This document shows positions 10,458 through 21,548 of a stretch of 24,626 nt of DNA, in pieces (the first letter of the stretch is position 1; every line of letters starts with the position of its first letter). The position numbers were made by a program, and so were the translations under genes. The DNA comes from Monoraphidium neglectum (taxonomy: Eukaryota > Chlorophyta > Chlorophyceae > Sphaeropleales > Selenastraceae). The stretch spans positions 2,286-26,911 of the forward strand of contig NW_014013620.1 of the NCBI RefSeq assembly GCF_000611645.1. Direction: 5' to 3'. The notes beneath the pieces were generated by a model, which was not told the origin of the DNA, did not search any database, and worked only from the letters and a program-made list of their open reading frames with translations.

Positions 10458-11740
10458 CCCTGAGGCGCAGGTGACGTGCGATGATGTCATCGTGCGAACC
10501 AAGCGAAACTTCCCGGGGAACCCCGGGTTGTTGGCATCGTCATTACAAGACAAGACCAATGGGCAATGATGTCACCAGAGGCATGCTGCACGGGCGAACA
10601 AGCCAAACAGTTACAAAAATAAGGAGGTGGCATCTAGTACGGAATGGCATCAAAATTGGGGTTGCATTGCACCATAGTGCATCGTCGCTCAGCCGCACAG
10701 CAAGCAGACCGATGATATCTGTCGTGAGTGTTCATTCTTTCTTTTTAAATCGAGGACCGGCCTGCGCCTTTGCAGGGAGCCGTCGGTTGGGCTTTGTCGC
10801 GTGTGTGTGCACACGCCTGAGGTTGAGGCTCCTCGTCGCGCGCTTGTGACAGCTTGAAAGAGTGGGTGTTCGGCGTGAATGGCGGCTGCACCATAAACCA
10901 CAATCAATGTGACTGCAAGTTTGGGTACCACGCACGATTAACTCCTAGCCTGCATATGCCAATGGCCAATCATAGTAGCTGCAGCTCCCAAGCAGCATGT
11001 GTTGATATTCACCGGTGTGCATCCTGCAACACAGCATTTGGACTATCAGCATGCTTGTCCTCAACGCGATGACGAGAGCAATCCTGGTGAACGTGCGATC
11101 AATCCCCTGATTAATGTAGCACGCATTGCCTCCATCTTTTGACACACAGCGCGAGCACCTGGCCTTGCTGTTGCACGTCGCGCTAGCTGCTTCTGGTGGC
11201 CACCTTACTGCACGCAGTTGCAAGAACACACGCCCTGGGCCCCAGTCGCATACGCCGCCCCCAGGGTTTCCAAGGACTCAGGGTTTTGGCCACATTCGTC
11301 AATTGCGAGCGCGGCACCTGCAGAGGCGTCGCACACCCTGCGCACTTTGCGCCAACACTTGCTGCACGCCTTAAAAGAAGCGTGGCTGCCGCCATCCCTC
11401 TCCACGATATGGGGAGGGTCGCAACCTTGTGTCCAGAACACAAACGTTTGCGCTGATGCAAAATATCGCAAGCTTCCTGCCAAGTTCATATGAGCGCTGC
11501 GCCTTGGCTGTTCCGCCATTGCCAGGCAGCAACCATTGCTGCCGGGCCCTGGCGCGCAATTCAAAGCAAGCGCTTCCCCTCCCAAATATTGCGAGCTGTC
11601 ACGCACGTGTGTCGCACCTACTAATATGTTGCACTTCGCATTTACCCCAAAGTAATGTACAAAGCACAGGGGACCCACGTGCAAAAGCAATTGGACCAGG
11701 AGGGTCGGGAGTCATTTGCATGACCAGCAGACGACGGCGA
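10458..11740. other. Intergenic region between convergent AMT and disordered-protein genes
   Basis: These 1,283 bp lie between the stop codons of two convergent genes, so they should contain two 3' untranslated regions and no promoter for either. I see no gene, tRNA or transposon here. GC content is visibly lower than in the neighbouring coding regions. The only ordered element noted is the inverted repeat at 10512-10527. No clear TGTAA was found after the AMT stop on the plus strand. Confidence 0.6.
10512..10527. repeat. Short perfect inverted repeat, 7-bp GC arms
   Basis: CCCGGGG-AA-CCCCGGG lies 55 bp after the AMT stop codon. Arms of 7 bp are fully complementary with a 2-bp spacer. As the loop is too short for a simple hairpin, some inner pairs would open. 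It could form a structure in the AMT 3' untranslated region, but chance occurrence in GC-rich DNA is quite possible. Confidence 0.4.
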
Positions 11741-13107
11741 TTACAGGAACACCTCAGGAGCCAGGGGCGCTCTCACGTACGCAGCCACCGGCTGCCACAC
11801 GCCGTTCTGCTGCTGCTGCTGCTCCACTCCTTGGGCCGCCTGCAGCTCCAATGCGGCCTCCCGCAGCTGACGCGTCAGAAGCGCCAGGCGCTGCGACACC
11901 GACACGCCAACTTCACCGCCGCCTCCGTCGACGCGTCCCAGGGACGGCGGCCGCCGCTGCGGCTGCTGCCCCAGCGGCTGCCCAGCACCCAGCTGAAACA
12001 CAGCTGGTGCTCCGGGTTCCAACAACTTCCGAAAGGCTGGACTTCCCCCAACAGACGCCCCAGGCAGCATGCGCGACGTGCGTAGTGCCTGCGCTGGCGA
12101 CAGAGCATGGTCTGTGACCACAGAATGAGGCGCAGGCCTGGCTGCGTCTGCGCGCGCCTGGCCATGAGTAGCGCTGAGCTGCTGCTGCACCTGCTCCTGG
12201 TGCTGCTGCGGCCGCCGCGGCCTCAGCATCTGCACGCGTCCCCGCGGCGATGTGTCTCTCACCGACCGCTGCTGTTTTGCAAGCGAGGGCGTGCGGCCCG
12301 GGCTGACATCTGAGCAGCTTCTCCCACTGGTGACCCTGTGAGCGGCCATGCTGCACACACGCTCCTGCCACGTCCCCCCCGGCGTCAGCTGCCCCGGCCC
12401 TGGCACGCGGCTGCTGCTGTCGCCACAGCTGCTGCTGCCGCTCGATGCCACGGGCCTCGAGTCGCCGTCTGACAGCCGCGCAGGGCCCTTTGGCTGTGGC
12501 AGGCGCACCGTCGCCGCTTCCAAGGATTTTACGCCAAGAGCTGCCCGTATGGGCGAGAGCGCGGCGGGACCGGGGGCAGCAGGGGCAGCGGGTGGCGCGT
12601 CACCCCGCAGCCGCCGCTGCAGCTGGCGCTGCCTGTGGCGCAGCATCAGGTTCTGCAGCCGGCTGGTCTGAAGCCAGGCGGAGCCCGCGGGCGGCGCGGA
12701 GCCGCGCGCGACGGCCGCGGCGCCCAACTTCTGGCTTTCATGGCCGCCAGCCGGCGCGCACGACTGCGGCAGCGCGTTGCCCGACGCAGCACAGTCCGAG
12801 GCTTGCGGCGGCGTCGCATCAGCGCCGGCTGGGGCTGCCCGCCCGGCGCTGGCGAGGCTCCCGCGCGCGGGCGAGTGCTGGGGCGCCAAGTCAGCCAAGG
12901 GATTGCCCGGCGGGTCCGCCGTGGTGGGCGCCGGCGGGGCGTCGGGAGGGGCGAAAGCGGCAGGGCTGGGACCGCGGCCGGCGGCGGTCATGGCAGAGAG
13001 CCGCGCCTGGAGGGCTCTTAGGCGCTCCAGAGACGACGGCTCGGCGGCGCGCGCCGGCTGCGCTGAGGTGGACGCCCGCAGGCCCGACAGGCCGCGGTCC
13101 GCATCCC

Positions 13108-13153
<46 letters not shown>

Positions 13154-16100
13154 ACGCCGCTGGTGGTGGTGCTGCTGCTGCGTTGTTGACAGACGCCGCC
13201 CTGGCGACGCCCGCTGCGGCGTCGGCGTCGCGGCGGCCGCAACGCGGTCAAAGGCGGCCTCCAGCAGGGTCGGCCGCACCGGCGAGACCGCCGGCGGCCG
13301 CGGCCTCTCCCCGCCGGCCGCGGCTACCTGCCCCTGAACGGCCGCGGCCGCGGCGGCGACGGCCTCGGCCACAGGCCGCGGCGGCAGCGTGCCGGCGGGC
13401 GAAGGGGCGATGCCGGGGCCGCCACAGCCCTGGCCTGCGGCGGCGGAAAAGCCCACCACCGGCGAGGCCAGGAGGCGGCTCCCCATGCCGCAGAGCGACA
13501 GCTCTGACGCGGCTGACGCTGCGCGGCGGGTGGGACGCGGCAGGGTTCCATTTAATTTCAGACCCAGTGGGCAGGCCTGATGCCATGCTCGACACCTGGT
13601 CTCACCACTTGTCTGGTTTTGGTGCCAAGCAGGAGTCCACACAGCACATGCAGGTGAGCTGAAGACCGCTGTAGCAGGTAAACGTGGCCCCCTCCCAAAC
13701 ATGGGAGTTGCGGAAGCAGCTTCCTTCGGGTGACCCACCTGGTGACGCCTGGGCGCCGGGCACCCCCAGCGACCACCCGGGAAGCGGGCTCAGCGCGTCG
13801 CGCGCCTCCGGCGACCCGCCGCCCGCGGCAATGCTGCTGCCGCCGCCTCCCAACGCATGCACGGCTGGCGGCTCTGACCATGCCTCGTCAATTTGGACCG
13901 GCCCTTGACCGCTGCCCGCATAAGCGGCTGTCCCTGCCTCAACCGGGCCCGGCACGCTCTGCGGCAGCCCCGCCGCCGCATCCTGTCCCGCCGCAGCCAC
14001 TTCCGCGCCCGCGCCACGCATCCCCACCCCGCTGCCGCCGCCGCCGCCGCTGGAGGGCTGCGCCGCGGGCGCTGCGGCGGCGGCGTCCCAATCTGCAAGC
14101 AGCGCCTCCCACCTGGCCCGCGCCCCGAACGCCTCCTCGCGCCACGTGCCGGACAGCTGTTTGACCGCAGTCGAGCTGGAGGCCAGCAGCGGCGTCGACA
14201 GCGCGGCGGCCGCCGCGTCCATGCCTGACCCCTGCACGCCGGCTGCACGAGCGGACAGCCGCGGCGCCGGCTGTGGCGTCGCGGCGGCGTCCTCTCGGGG
14301 ATTCGACGGCCCCGCTTCCGCTGCAGAGGGGCCGGTATCGCAGCCGTCGGGGGCCAGGCGGGCTGGAGGCACCTCCCACGGCTTGCTGCCTGTCCAACTG
14401 CCGCCGACGTCGCCATTGCTGCCGAGCAGCCCGCCGGTGACGTCACCATGAATGCCGTCGGCGGCGACCCACGAGGCGCCTGCCATGGCGGCCGCGCGGA
14501 GCGAAGCCCGTGGCGCCGCAGCCACCGCCGAGCCCGCGCTCGTTGCGGCAGTTGGGGAGCGGTCGGCGGTGCCGGCGGCCGAGGCGGCGCGCCTCAGAGG
14601 GGACGCGGCTGCTGCCGAGGCGGCCCCGGCTGCGACCGCTGGCAAGGCGGCCGCGGCCGCGGCCGCTCCACGCCCGTCGGACAGCCACCGCCGCCGCAGG
14701 CGCCCCGCTGCGTAGCCACCGACCCCTGGGCTCCTTGTCGGCACCCCTGCCTGCGTCTGCGCGGCCGGGCCCGCCCCTGTATCCCCTGCCCCGCCCTCGC
14801 CGCCGGCGCTGCCGACCGCCGCCGTCGGCGCCCCCAGTGGCGATATAGTGAGCCACACATTTGGCACACCCCCAGCAGCGCCGCCGTCCGCTTCTGCCGG
14901 CCACGGGCTGGCCGCGAGACCCTCAATTGAGGCCCGCCACGTCTGAGGCGACACCCAGTTCTGCCCTGGCGCAGGCGCCCCGGCCGCCGCAGACGGCGCC
15001 GCTGCGTTGGGCGTCGCGACCACTGCTGCAGCGGCCGCGCCCGGGGACCCCGCATGCGCCGAGCCGCCGCCGCCGTCACCGCCCGCTGCACCGTCCGTGG
15101 CGTGGACGACAGGGCTGCCAGCCAGGCGGGCGGGCAGGGAGGCCGGCCCCGGAAGACTTTGGATTGCGGGGGATGTAGCGTGCGCCGCCGCCAAGGAGCC
15201 CAATGAAAGCAGGCGACGGTGCCCTGGCGAGGCCGCGGCATGGATGGCGCCCGCGGTCATGCGCCGTCTATAGTCAAGGCCGCCGGGCGACCCCGGACCA
15301 CCGGCAACGGCGAAAGCAGGCGGGCTCGGAAGCCACGCGTCGACGGCGCCGGCGGCCGCGACAGGCGCCGCCATGGGCGTGCCTGCGCCCACCGAGCGGG
15401 CCGGGCTGCCGGCGGCGCCGCTGCGCGCCCGCTCTTGCCTGCCGCCCGCCGATTCGCCGGCCGCGGCCGCAGGCGGCTCACGTGAACACCGCTTGTCGCC
15501 TTCTTCGGGCCCCGACGCGCCACGAGCGCTGCCGCGCTTGTTACCGCTACAGCTGCCGTTTTCACTGCTGCTGCCGCTAACAGTCAGGCTGCTGTGAGAA
15601 GCCCTAATGCTGCCGCCCTCCTCGCCCTTCTCGCCGTCCTCGCCCTCGCCCTCATCGAATCCAAGCCGCCGAGCGGGCCGCGCCGCCGCCGCGGGGCTGC
15701 AAAAAGCCTCCGCCTCCGCCAGCAAGCGCGCCGCCTCGCCGGCCGTCGCGCCGCCACCGCTGCTGCCAGCGACTGCCTCTGCGCCGCCCAGGGCCCGCAG
15801 CCGCCCCACCACCCGCCTGAGCTCTCCGACTAACTCCCGCCGCCGCGCCGCCGTGTAACTTGGCGACCCTTGCGATTCCGACGGCGCCGCGGCCGCGCCG
15901 CCGCCGCCGCCGCCGCCGCCAGCCCCTGCCGCCGCCAGCGGGTCCGGCGCCGACGGCGGCGCGGCCCTTTCGCGGCTCGCGGCGCGCTTCGCGGATGAGG
16001 CGCGTAGGGGGCTGAGGACTGCGGATTCGTACCTGGCGTGAATCTGCCGCAGCCGCGGCGATCTGGAGGCCGCGGGCGGCACGCCTGCGGGGCTGCCGCC

Positions 16101-17621
16101 GCCCGCCCACGCCGGCGGCTGCGCCGGAGACACGAGCGGCGGCGCCGGCGCCGCGGCGCGGCTGCCGCTGGCTGAATGGCTGCTCGAGCAGGCCGGCGAC
16201 GCGTCAGCTGCAGCAGCGGCCGCGACGGCAGGCGTGGGGGCGGGGGCGCCTGCGCTGGCACGCGCAGGCGGCGGGAGCGGGCTGTCGAACAGCCGCCGCG
16301 GCCGCGCGCGGAACACGTCTGCGCCCGCCGCAGCATCGCTGGCAGGCGCCCCGCTCCCCGACGAGCGCGCACTCACCCATCCACCGCCGCTGCTGACGCC
16401 GCCGCCGCCGCCGCCGCCGCCCCACGCATCTACGCGGCCACTGCTCCACACGCCACCCCGCTCCGCCCCCGCTGGCTGCGACCAGCCCGATGGTGCGCCG
16501 CTTGCGCCTGCAGACGTTGCCGCGGCCGCCGCCGCCACCTTTGCCGCAGCCGCCTGCTGCACGGCCGCCTCCCCAAGCCCCGCAACGCGCTCCTCCAAGC
16601 TGCGCCGCCACGGCGTCAGCTGCGACCGCAGCCGCCGGGCGGCCGAACGCTGGCGGCCCGACGAGCCAGGCGCGGCCGGGTTGGCGTCGCGGCGGCGCTG
16701 CGCAAGCTCCGACAGGGACAGTCCAGAGTCGCGCAGCGCCCACGGACCCAGTCCGAGGCTGCTGCCCGCGCGGCCGCCCGGCGGCCCCGGGGACGCCGTG
16801 CGGTCGTGGCAAGGGGAGCGCGGGCCCGCGGCAGCGATCGACAGCGTCGAGTGGCACGCGGCGGCGCCGCCGCATGCGCCGCCAGGGGGAGACGCGCCGC
16901 GGCTGCTGCCTGGCCGGCCGGGTGAGCCTGCAGGTTGTTTGGTGGGTGATGTCAGATGCAATTCATCAGCAATTGCATTTGCGAGCGTGGCTCTGGCAAC
17001 AGTGGTCGGGAGGGGCATGCATAGAGAACTATACAAGGCAGGCGGCAGCAGCAGGGCGTATCAATGCTGTCTCAGTCCCCCGAGCTGAATGGAGGATGTG
17101 TATTTGCACCTCTGCCAACCCCGGTGGACTTGAGTGTGCGCAGGATGGTGTACCATTCCTCCAGAGGGGTCGGCGGGGGCGCGTCAGCCAGCGGCGTGCC
17201 GATCTCGGGCTCGGCTCGGCCCCCCGCGCCGCCTGCCCAACTGCTGCCATTGCCGCCTGTGACATACTTGGGCGTTGACGCTGGGCTGCCTGCGTCACGT
17301 CACCCCCCGTGGTGGCGGTGGGTGGTTGAGGCGGACGCGCAGGTTGGCGACCGCTCGGCGCCACAAGCAGCTGCATGCGCACTGTTCTCTCACGCGCGCA
17401 CACGCCTGCAGCGGGGATTGCTCGCCTGAGGTGTCAGCTCGCCGTGAGGCTGAGGCGGAGGGCGAGCGTACCCACGGCCAGGGGCTATGGGCTCCATCGC
17501 CGGACGCCAACTGGTCCAGCAGTCCCTGCATTTGCAGCATGCCAGAGGTTTGGTCATGGCCTGTCGACGCAGCCCTTGCCGCAGGTACAATGGGACGATC
17601 CGAAGCCGCTGCGCCATGCAT
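11741..17621 (-). CDS. Large low-complexity, probably disordered protein (about 1,780 aa), no recognised domain
   Basis: Two long overlapping minus-strand open frames, 17036-13602 and 13738-11741, are best read as exons of one gene. My model has exons 17621-17426, 17289-17110, 16927-13739 and 13518-11741, with matching phases (all phase 1), giving about 1,780 aa. The donor at 13738 (CAG|GTGGGT) is good. The acceptor could be 13519 or alternatives up to 13669. The first intron would need a GC donor at 17425. The product is dominated by Ala, Gly, Ser and Pro with many Ser-Pro pairs, several acidic or basic patches, and a 15-residue poly-Gln. Shorter, more complex stretches are LEEWYTILRTLKSTG near the N-terminus, ELVGELRRVVGRLRALGG, RLQNLMLRHRQRQLQRRL and the C-terminal LALLTRQLREAALELQAAQG, which could be short coiled coils. 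The many SP sites suggest proline-directed phosphorylation. The function is unknown. The minus strand is preferred because its frame stays open for over 3 kb. Confidence 0.65.
13109..13153. repeat. (CTG)15 trinucleotide repeat encoding poly-Gln on the minus strand
   Basis: Fifteen uninterrupted CTG units on the plus strand read CAG on the minus strand and give a Gln15 tract in the large disordered protein, just after a His/Gln-rich stretch. A shorter CTG run near 11808-11823 encodes a second small Gln cluster near the C-terminus. Pure repeats of this length are prone to length variation. Confidence 0.95.
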
Positions 17622-18078
17622 GTTCTGATGCTGCCCAGCCAAGTTTGTGTGCAGAAGCTTGCACGCTCGCGGCGCTGCGAGCGGCGGCACAGCTGTCGAT
17701 GATCGAATCTACGGTCCATGTCAACGGCCACCCGCACCTGCCAGGCCTGCACACTCTGCATCCTGGCAACAACAGATCAACCTTCAAGCTTCACCATGTC
17801 GAAATGTCCGTACACCGTAATAACACCGCACAGTGAAGTACCACGTGCACATGCATCAAATTGAATTTGTGCTGGTATCGAGCTTGTCACACGGCTGACG
17901 AGGCGCGGTCAACTGGACACGCTGCTTGGACGGCAAGACTTTATTGCCAGCAGGACAAAGTAGCACGGACGAATCACCCTGAGGAAAGCGATACAGGATC
18001 CTTGCATCCCCGGAGATCTCATTGCAAGTGTCAGGTCCTGATAAGCCTCTCATTGACTCCTAAAGTAGTGGAAACAGC
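17622..18078. promoter_or_regulatory. Divergent intergenic region between disordered-protein gene and UVR-ApaG gene
   Basis: This 457-bp stretch lies between the putative 5' ends of a minus-strand and a plus-strand gene and should carry both promoters. It is less GC-rich than the flanking coding DNA. I see no coding sequence, RNA gene or clear TATA box. Its left limit depends on the uncertain first exon of the disordered-protein gene. Confidence 0.4.
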
Positions 18079-20219
18079 ATGTTAGGCGGTCTCAAATGTA
18101 AAACTTTCGTCGGGTGGGCGCAGCGGCCGGCCCGTGTGCCGCGGGTGCCGCTGCGCAGCATGTCGTCGCAAGCACACCCAGGCCACCGCGCCGCCGGCGG
18201 CCCGCGCAACCCCCGCTGCGCTGCCGGCGAGCGGGAACCCCAGGCCGCCGCGTCGCAGCCAGGGGCAGAGGAGCTGCAGCGGGCGCTGAAACTGGCGATC
18301 CAGTCCGAAGACTATGTGGAGGCGGCGCGGCTCAAGGCTGCGCTGGACGACGTTCTGCTGCAGGACCCCCTGGTGGTGCTGCAGCGGCAGCTGCAGGCGG
18401 CGGTGGACGAGGAGCGGTACCAGGTGCACACGGGGCGCGGGCCAGGCGAGGCGGCGACATCGGGGGCCGTGGGGAGCGTGGGCGGGCGCCGCTGCAGCTG
18501 CTGCATCGCGGGCATGCACGCAGCGCGCATTGTGCCCTGTATTGGAGTCGTGCGGCGTCGCGTGCCCTGTATTGGAGTCCTGCACCGGCGGCCTCGAGCC
18601 GTGTACTGCTGCTCCGCCAGCTGCATGGCAGCGGCTTGGGAGGGGCCGGGCTGTGCGCCGGCGCTGACCAGGCCCAGCGGGCGGAAGGCAGCTCGCGGAG
18701 GTGGGCGGGCGGGCCCGCAGTTTCGCAGCGCGGCCGACCCCTCATTGCCGGTGGGACCCCCCGCTGCACCCCCCCAGGACGCCGCGCGGTTGAGGGACCA
18801 GCTGCGGGAGCTGCAGGAGAAGCTGCAGCCGCCGAAGCCCGAGGTGGCTGACGTCCCGCCCACCAGCAGCGACGCCGTGACCAGCGGCGTGCGCGTGCGC
18901 GTGCAGAGGTGGGGCCTGCGAGCGGCCCCGGGCGCCGATGCTGCTTGAATGGGATGCGCTGCTCCTGCGCCCTGTTTGGCCCCATTGCAGAACGCAGTAG
19001 ATGCAGGCAGCAGATCTTCGTGGTGCGCGCGGCTGCTTGGCCCTGTAAGCCCCTCCCGCCGCCGCTGCTGCTCGCCGCGCCGCGCAGCACCTACGTGCCG
19101 TCGCAGTCCGTACCCTCCAATCGGCAGTTTTTCTTCGCGTACCGCGTCACCATATTGAACGAGGGGCAGATGGTCGTGATGCTCAAATCCAGGCGCGCCG
19201 CAGTTGGGGGTCCTGCACCCACGGGGGTCCTGCACCCATGTGACCCGACACACAGTTGGGGGCCTGTCAGCATCGACTCTCGTTCTTGCAGCTGATACCC
19301 AGCAGCAGCGCAGCAGAGGCAGCACCTGATGCATCGCCATCAGTGATTGCTCAATGCGCACACGCGTGTGCATGTGCGCTCACAAAGCATGTACACCTGC
19401 GCGCCCCCACAGTGCAAAGCGCGCCCCCACACTCACCTGCCTGCAGGCACTGGGTGATCACCGACGGCGACGGCCACACTGACCACGTCCGGTGCGCCGG
19501 CAGCCTCCGCGCGCCAAAGCGTCCGTCTGTCACGCAGCCCCTTGTGCTGGCATGCTGCTGTTACTCTCTCTCGCGCCCAACCGCGTGCGTCCGTCCCCAA
19601 CCCTGAGCACCCTGTTGCGCGCCGCCACCCCTCGGTCTCCCAGGGGCCCTGGCGTGGTTGGGGAGCAGCCGGTGCTGAAGCCGGGCAGCAGCTTCCAGTA
19701 CGAGAGCGCCTGCCCTCTGCGGACGCCCACCGGCAAAATGGAGGGGGCGTATCAGATGGTGGGCTGCCTCAGGGTTCGCGGGGGCCGTTGTGCGTAGGCT
19801 GCAGGCGCAGACGGGGAATGGTGAATGGGGGATGGGTGGAGTTTCGGGGGCTGCCGGCTGTCCGCCTCCAGGCAGCAGGCGGGAGGCGGGCCCCGTCCTC
19901 TGCTGCACCACAGCGGTTGGGGAGCTGAGCTCGGGGCCAGCCGGGGGCGTCTCGGCGCGCAAACCTTGCTCGCCATGCAGGGGACATGACGGCCTGCCGG
20001 TGATGTGCACGGTCCTGCTCTTCGCACCGAGCCCCAACAACCTCGCTTCCCACCCTCCAAAACCCGAGGCCCCCCACTTTTCATCCCTTACACATCTCGC
20101 ATGTAACATTGGCTCAGGTGATCATGGACGAGGCAACGGGCGAGTGGGGGGACACAATCGACGTCAAGATTGCCGCCTTTGGGCTCAACAAAGACGACCG
20201 CGGCCCGCAACCCTCATGA
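18079..20219 (+). CDS. UVR-motif and ApaG-domain protein, complete, six exons
   Basis: Exons are 18079-18423, 18778-18908, 19088-19192, 19447-19491, 19644-19758 and 20118-20219, giving 280 aa in phase. Residues 64-92 ([20 protein letters not shown] and on) and about 101-130 (ending [15 protein letters not shown]) are two tandem UVR motifs. These are short helical hairpins known from UvrB/UvrC and plastid proteins, used for protein contacts. Residues about 150-272 form an ApaG (DUF525) domain: [64 protein letters not shown] and [10 protein letters not shown]. ApaG is a small beta-sandwich fold without agreed catalytic activity, found in bacteria and in plant and animal fusions. The N-terminus is basic and Ala/Ser-containing, so a plastid or mitochondrial presequence is possible. 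Intron 3 seems to start with GC at 19193, because only that splice yields SRHW. The domain call is firm; the cellular role is unknown. Confidence 0.92.
18532..18579. repeat. 18-bp direct repeat pair in intron 1 of the UVR-ApaG gene
   Basis: GTGCCCTGTATTGGAGTC occurs at 18532-18549 and again at 18562-18579, 30 bp apart start to start. Both copies are exact. It lies within a 354-bp intron and looks like a small local duplication with no visible function. Confidence 0.85.
19206..19239. repeat. Two tandem copies of a 17-bp unit in intron 3 of the UVR-ApaG gene
   Basis: GGGGGTCCTGCACCCA is repeated at 19206-19221 and 19223-19238, with period 17; the 17th base differs (C then T). It starts 13 bp after the proposed GC donor. 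The G-rich and C-rich halves could pair with each other. It is a local duplication; a role in splicing is only a guess. Confidence 0.8.
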
Positions 20220-21548
20220 ATCCAGCGCTGTGGCAGGCGGGCGCTGGCACTGGCGTGGTACCTGCACCGGCAGTCAAGGCGTCGGGCTGCGGGCGATGTG
20301 CGCAGACGCGGCGCGCATTGCTACTTGCAAACAGATATGTGGCAACTGTCCAACCACCCTGAATGCACAAATGACCCTGAGTAACCCCCCGCGAAGGCAT
20401 TGCACCTTCCAAAGCTTAGTGCAGTGGCCCGGCTCTCGAGGAGGGGCGCCAGCTCCAAGAGGCGTAGCTGATGCAGCAGCTGGCTAGCAGCCCAGGCCAC
20501 GGTGCTGCTCGGAGAGCAGCACCTGGCATGCAGCTGGTGTCCCCCCAGCTGCCCTCCGCCTCAGGCTCTTCTGGGGTGGCAGCAGCCACCCTCGTTTTCG
20601 ATCTTGTGCTTGACAGCACAACTGGTGGCTACCCGACCCGACAAAGTGTTCCCACCCGCTGACACAACACCGCTGGGCGTCACCCCGGAGCGCAGCGCCA
20701 GTCTGCGCTTGCGCACACGCTTCAAAGGCCCATGCGCTGGGCGGCCGCGACACCCGCTCGCCACACACCCCTTGCTCGTCGGCACTTGACAGCGCGCGCG
20801 GTGCACCAGTTGCCAGGGCGGGTGATTGGGTAGGGCGCTTTGGCGGCAGTGGGCAGCCGCGGCTTTGCCGCAGTGAGAATCCTTTGAGCCGTTTGCCACT
20901 GTGATTATCTGCGGCATCGGCTTATTGGCTAGTCAGCTGTAGCAGCAGCCCCCCCTCCACTGGGGAGCAACAAAGTCATCAACTGGCCCGGGAGGTTACC
21001 ATGCCGGTGCAGGTTGGGCGGTGCAGCAGCTGATGACGAGCCCTTACAAGCCACGAGGTGCACATGAAAGTTGTATAATGTAATGACGGTTGCATATCCG
21101 TCAACTTGGCAGACAGCAGGCGCCGCTGGTGTTGCTAGCCCACGTGGAACGTCCTGGTTTTGAAATGCCACATCCTCGTCCCTCTGCGAGTCCCAGAATC
21201 AGTCGAGGGGTATAAGATTATATTTTATATTTGTGTATCATACCCGTCATCAACTCGAGTCCCTTACATCCCCCAACCCCGCAGGGTGATGCACGCCTCG
21301 TCAACCCTTCCTTTCATACCACTCTCAGGGCGATCCGAGCAGCGCGGCGTCATTCAACAGCATCGAGGTAGACCATTTTGACAACCACTTCTTCCTCGAT
21401 TTGGCTCAGTCGTAAATCGGCGTGAATACGCAAGATCAATTCAGCGCGCAAGTTGTACGCAGTCGTGCACGGTGGCCGCTGGTATTCAAACTATAAGCTA
21501 GATTTGGAGGGTATAGGACGGGTCTACGGCACACGCAAGTGTTTAAGC
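20220..21548. other. Intergenic region between UVR-ApaG and RBP45/47-like genes
   Basis: These 1,329 bp separate two genes on the same strand and should contain the first gene's 3' untranslated region and the second gene's promoter. A TGTAA at 21079-21083 is 860 bp after the UVR-ApaG stop codon, which would imply a long 3' untranslated region. The one coding-like element is the segment at 21328-21414, listed separately. I searched all three forward frames for an RRM1 domain belonging to the downstream gene and did not find one. Confidence 0.55.
21328..21414 (+). other. Orphan exon-like segment encoding 28 residues and a stop
   Basis: After a pyrimidine-containing acceptor (CACTCTCAG, ending at 21327) the sequence reads in phase 0 GDPSSAASFNSIEVDHF followed by DNHFFLDLAQS and TAA at 21412-21414. 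The mix of residues, with acidic and aromatic positions and no low complexity, looks like a genuine terminal exon. It does not fit the UVR-ApaG gene, whose exon 6 ends at its own stop and offers no suitable phase-0 donor after the conserved ApaG strand. It cannot lead into the RNA-binding protein either. It could be an alternative last exon, a small separate gene whose other exons I did not find, or chance. Confidence 0.3.

Noticed and set aside
13109..13153. CTG array considered as a CRISPR-like or structured repeat
   Set aside because: It is a simple trinucleotide run within a coding exon, with no spacers.
12445..13662. 405-residue plus-strand open frame opposite the disordered-protein gene
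   Set aside because: It is Arg/Ala-rich, the typical antisense shadow of a GC-rich coding strand; the minus frame is far longer and ends in an ordinary C-terminus.
16176..17278. Several 200-280-residue plus-strand frames
   Set aside because: They are Arg/Ala/Pro-rich mirror frames of the minus-strand exon with no domain content.
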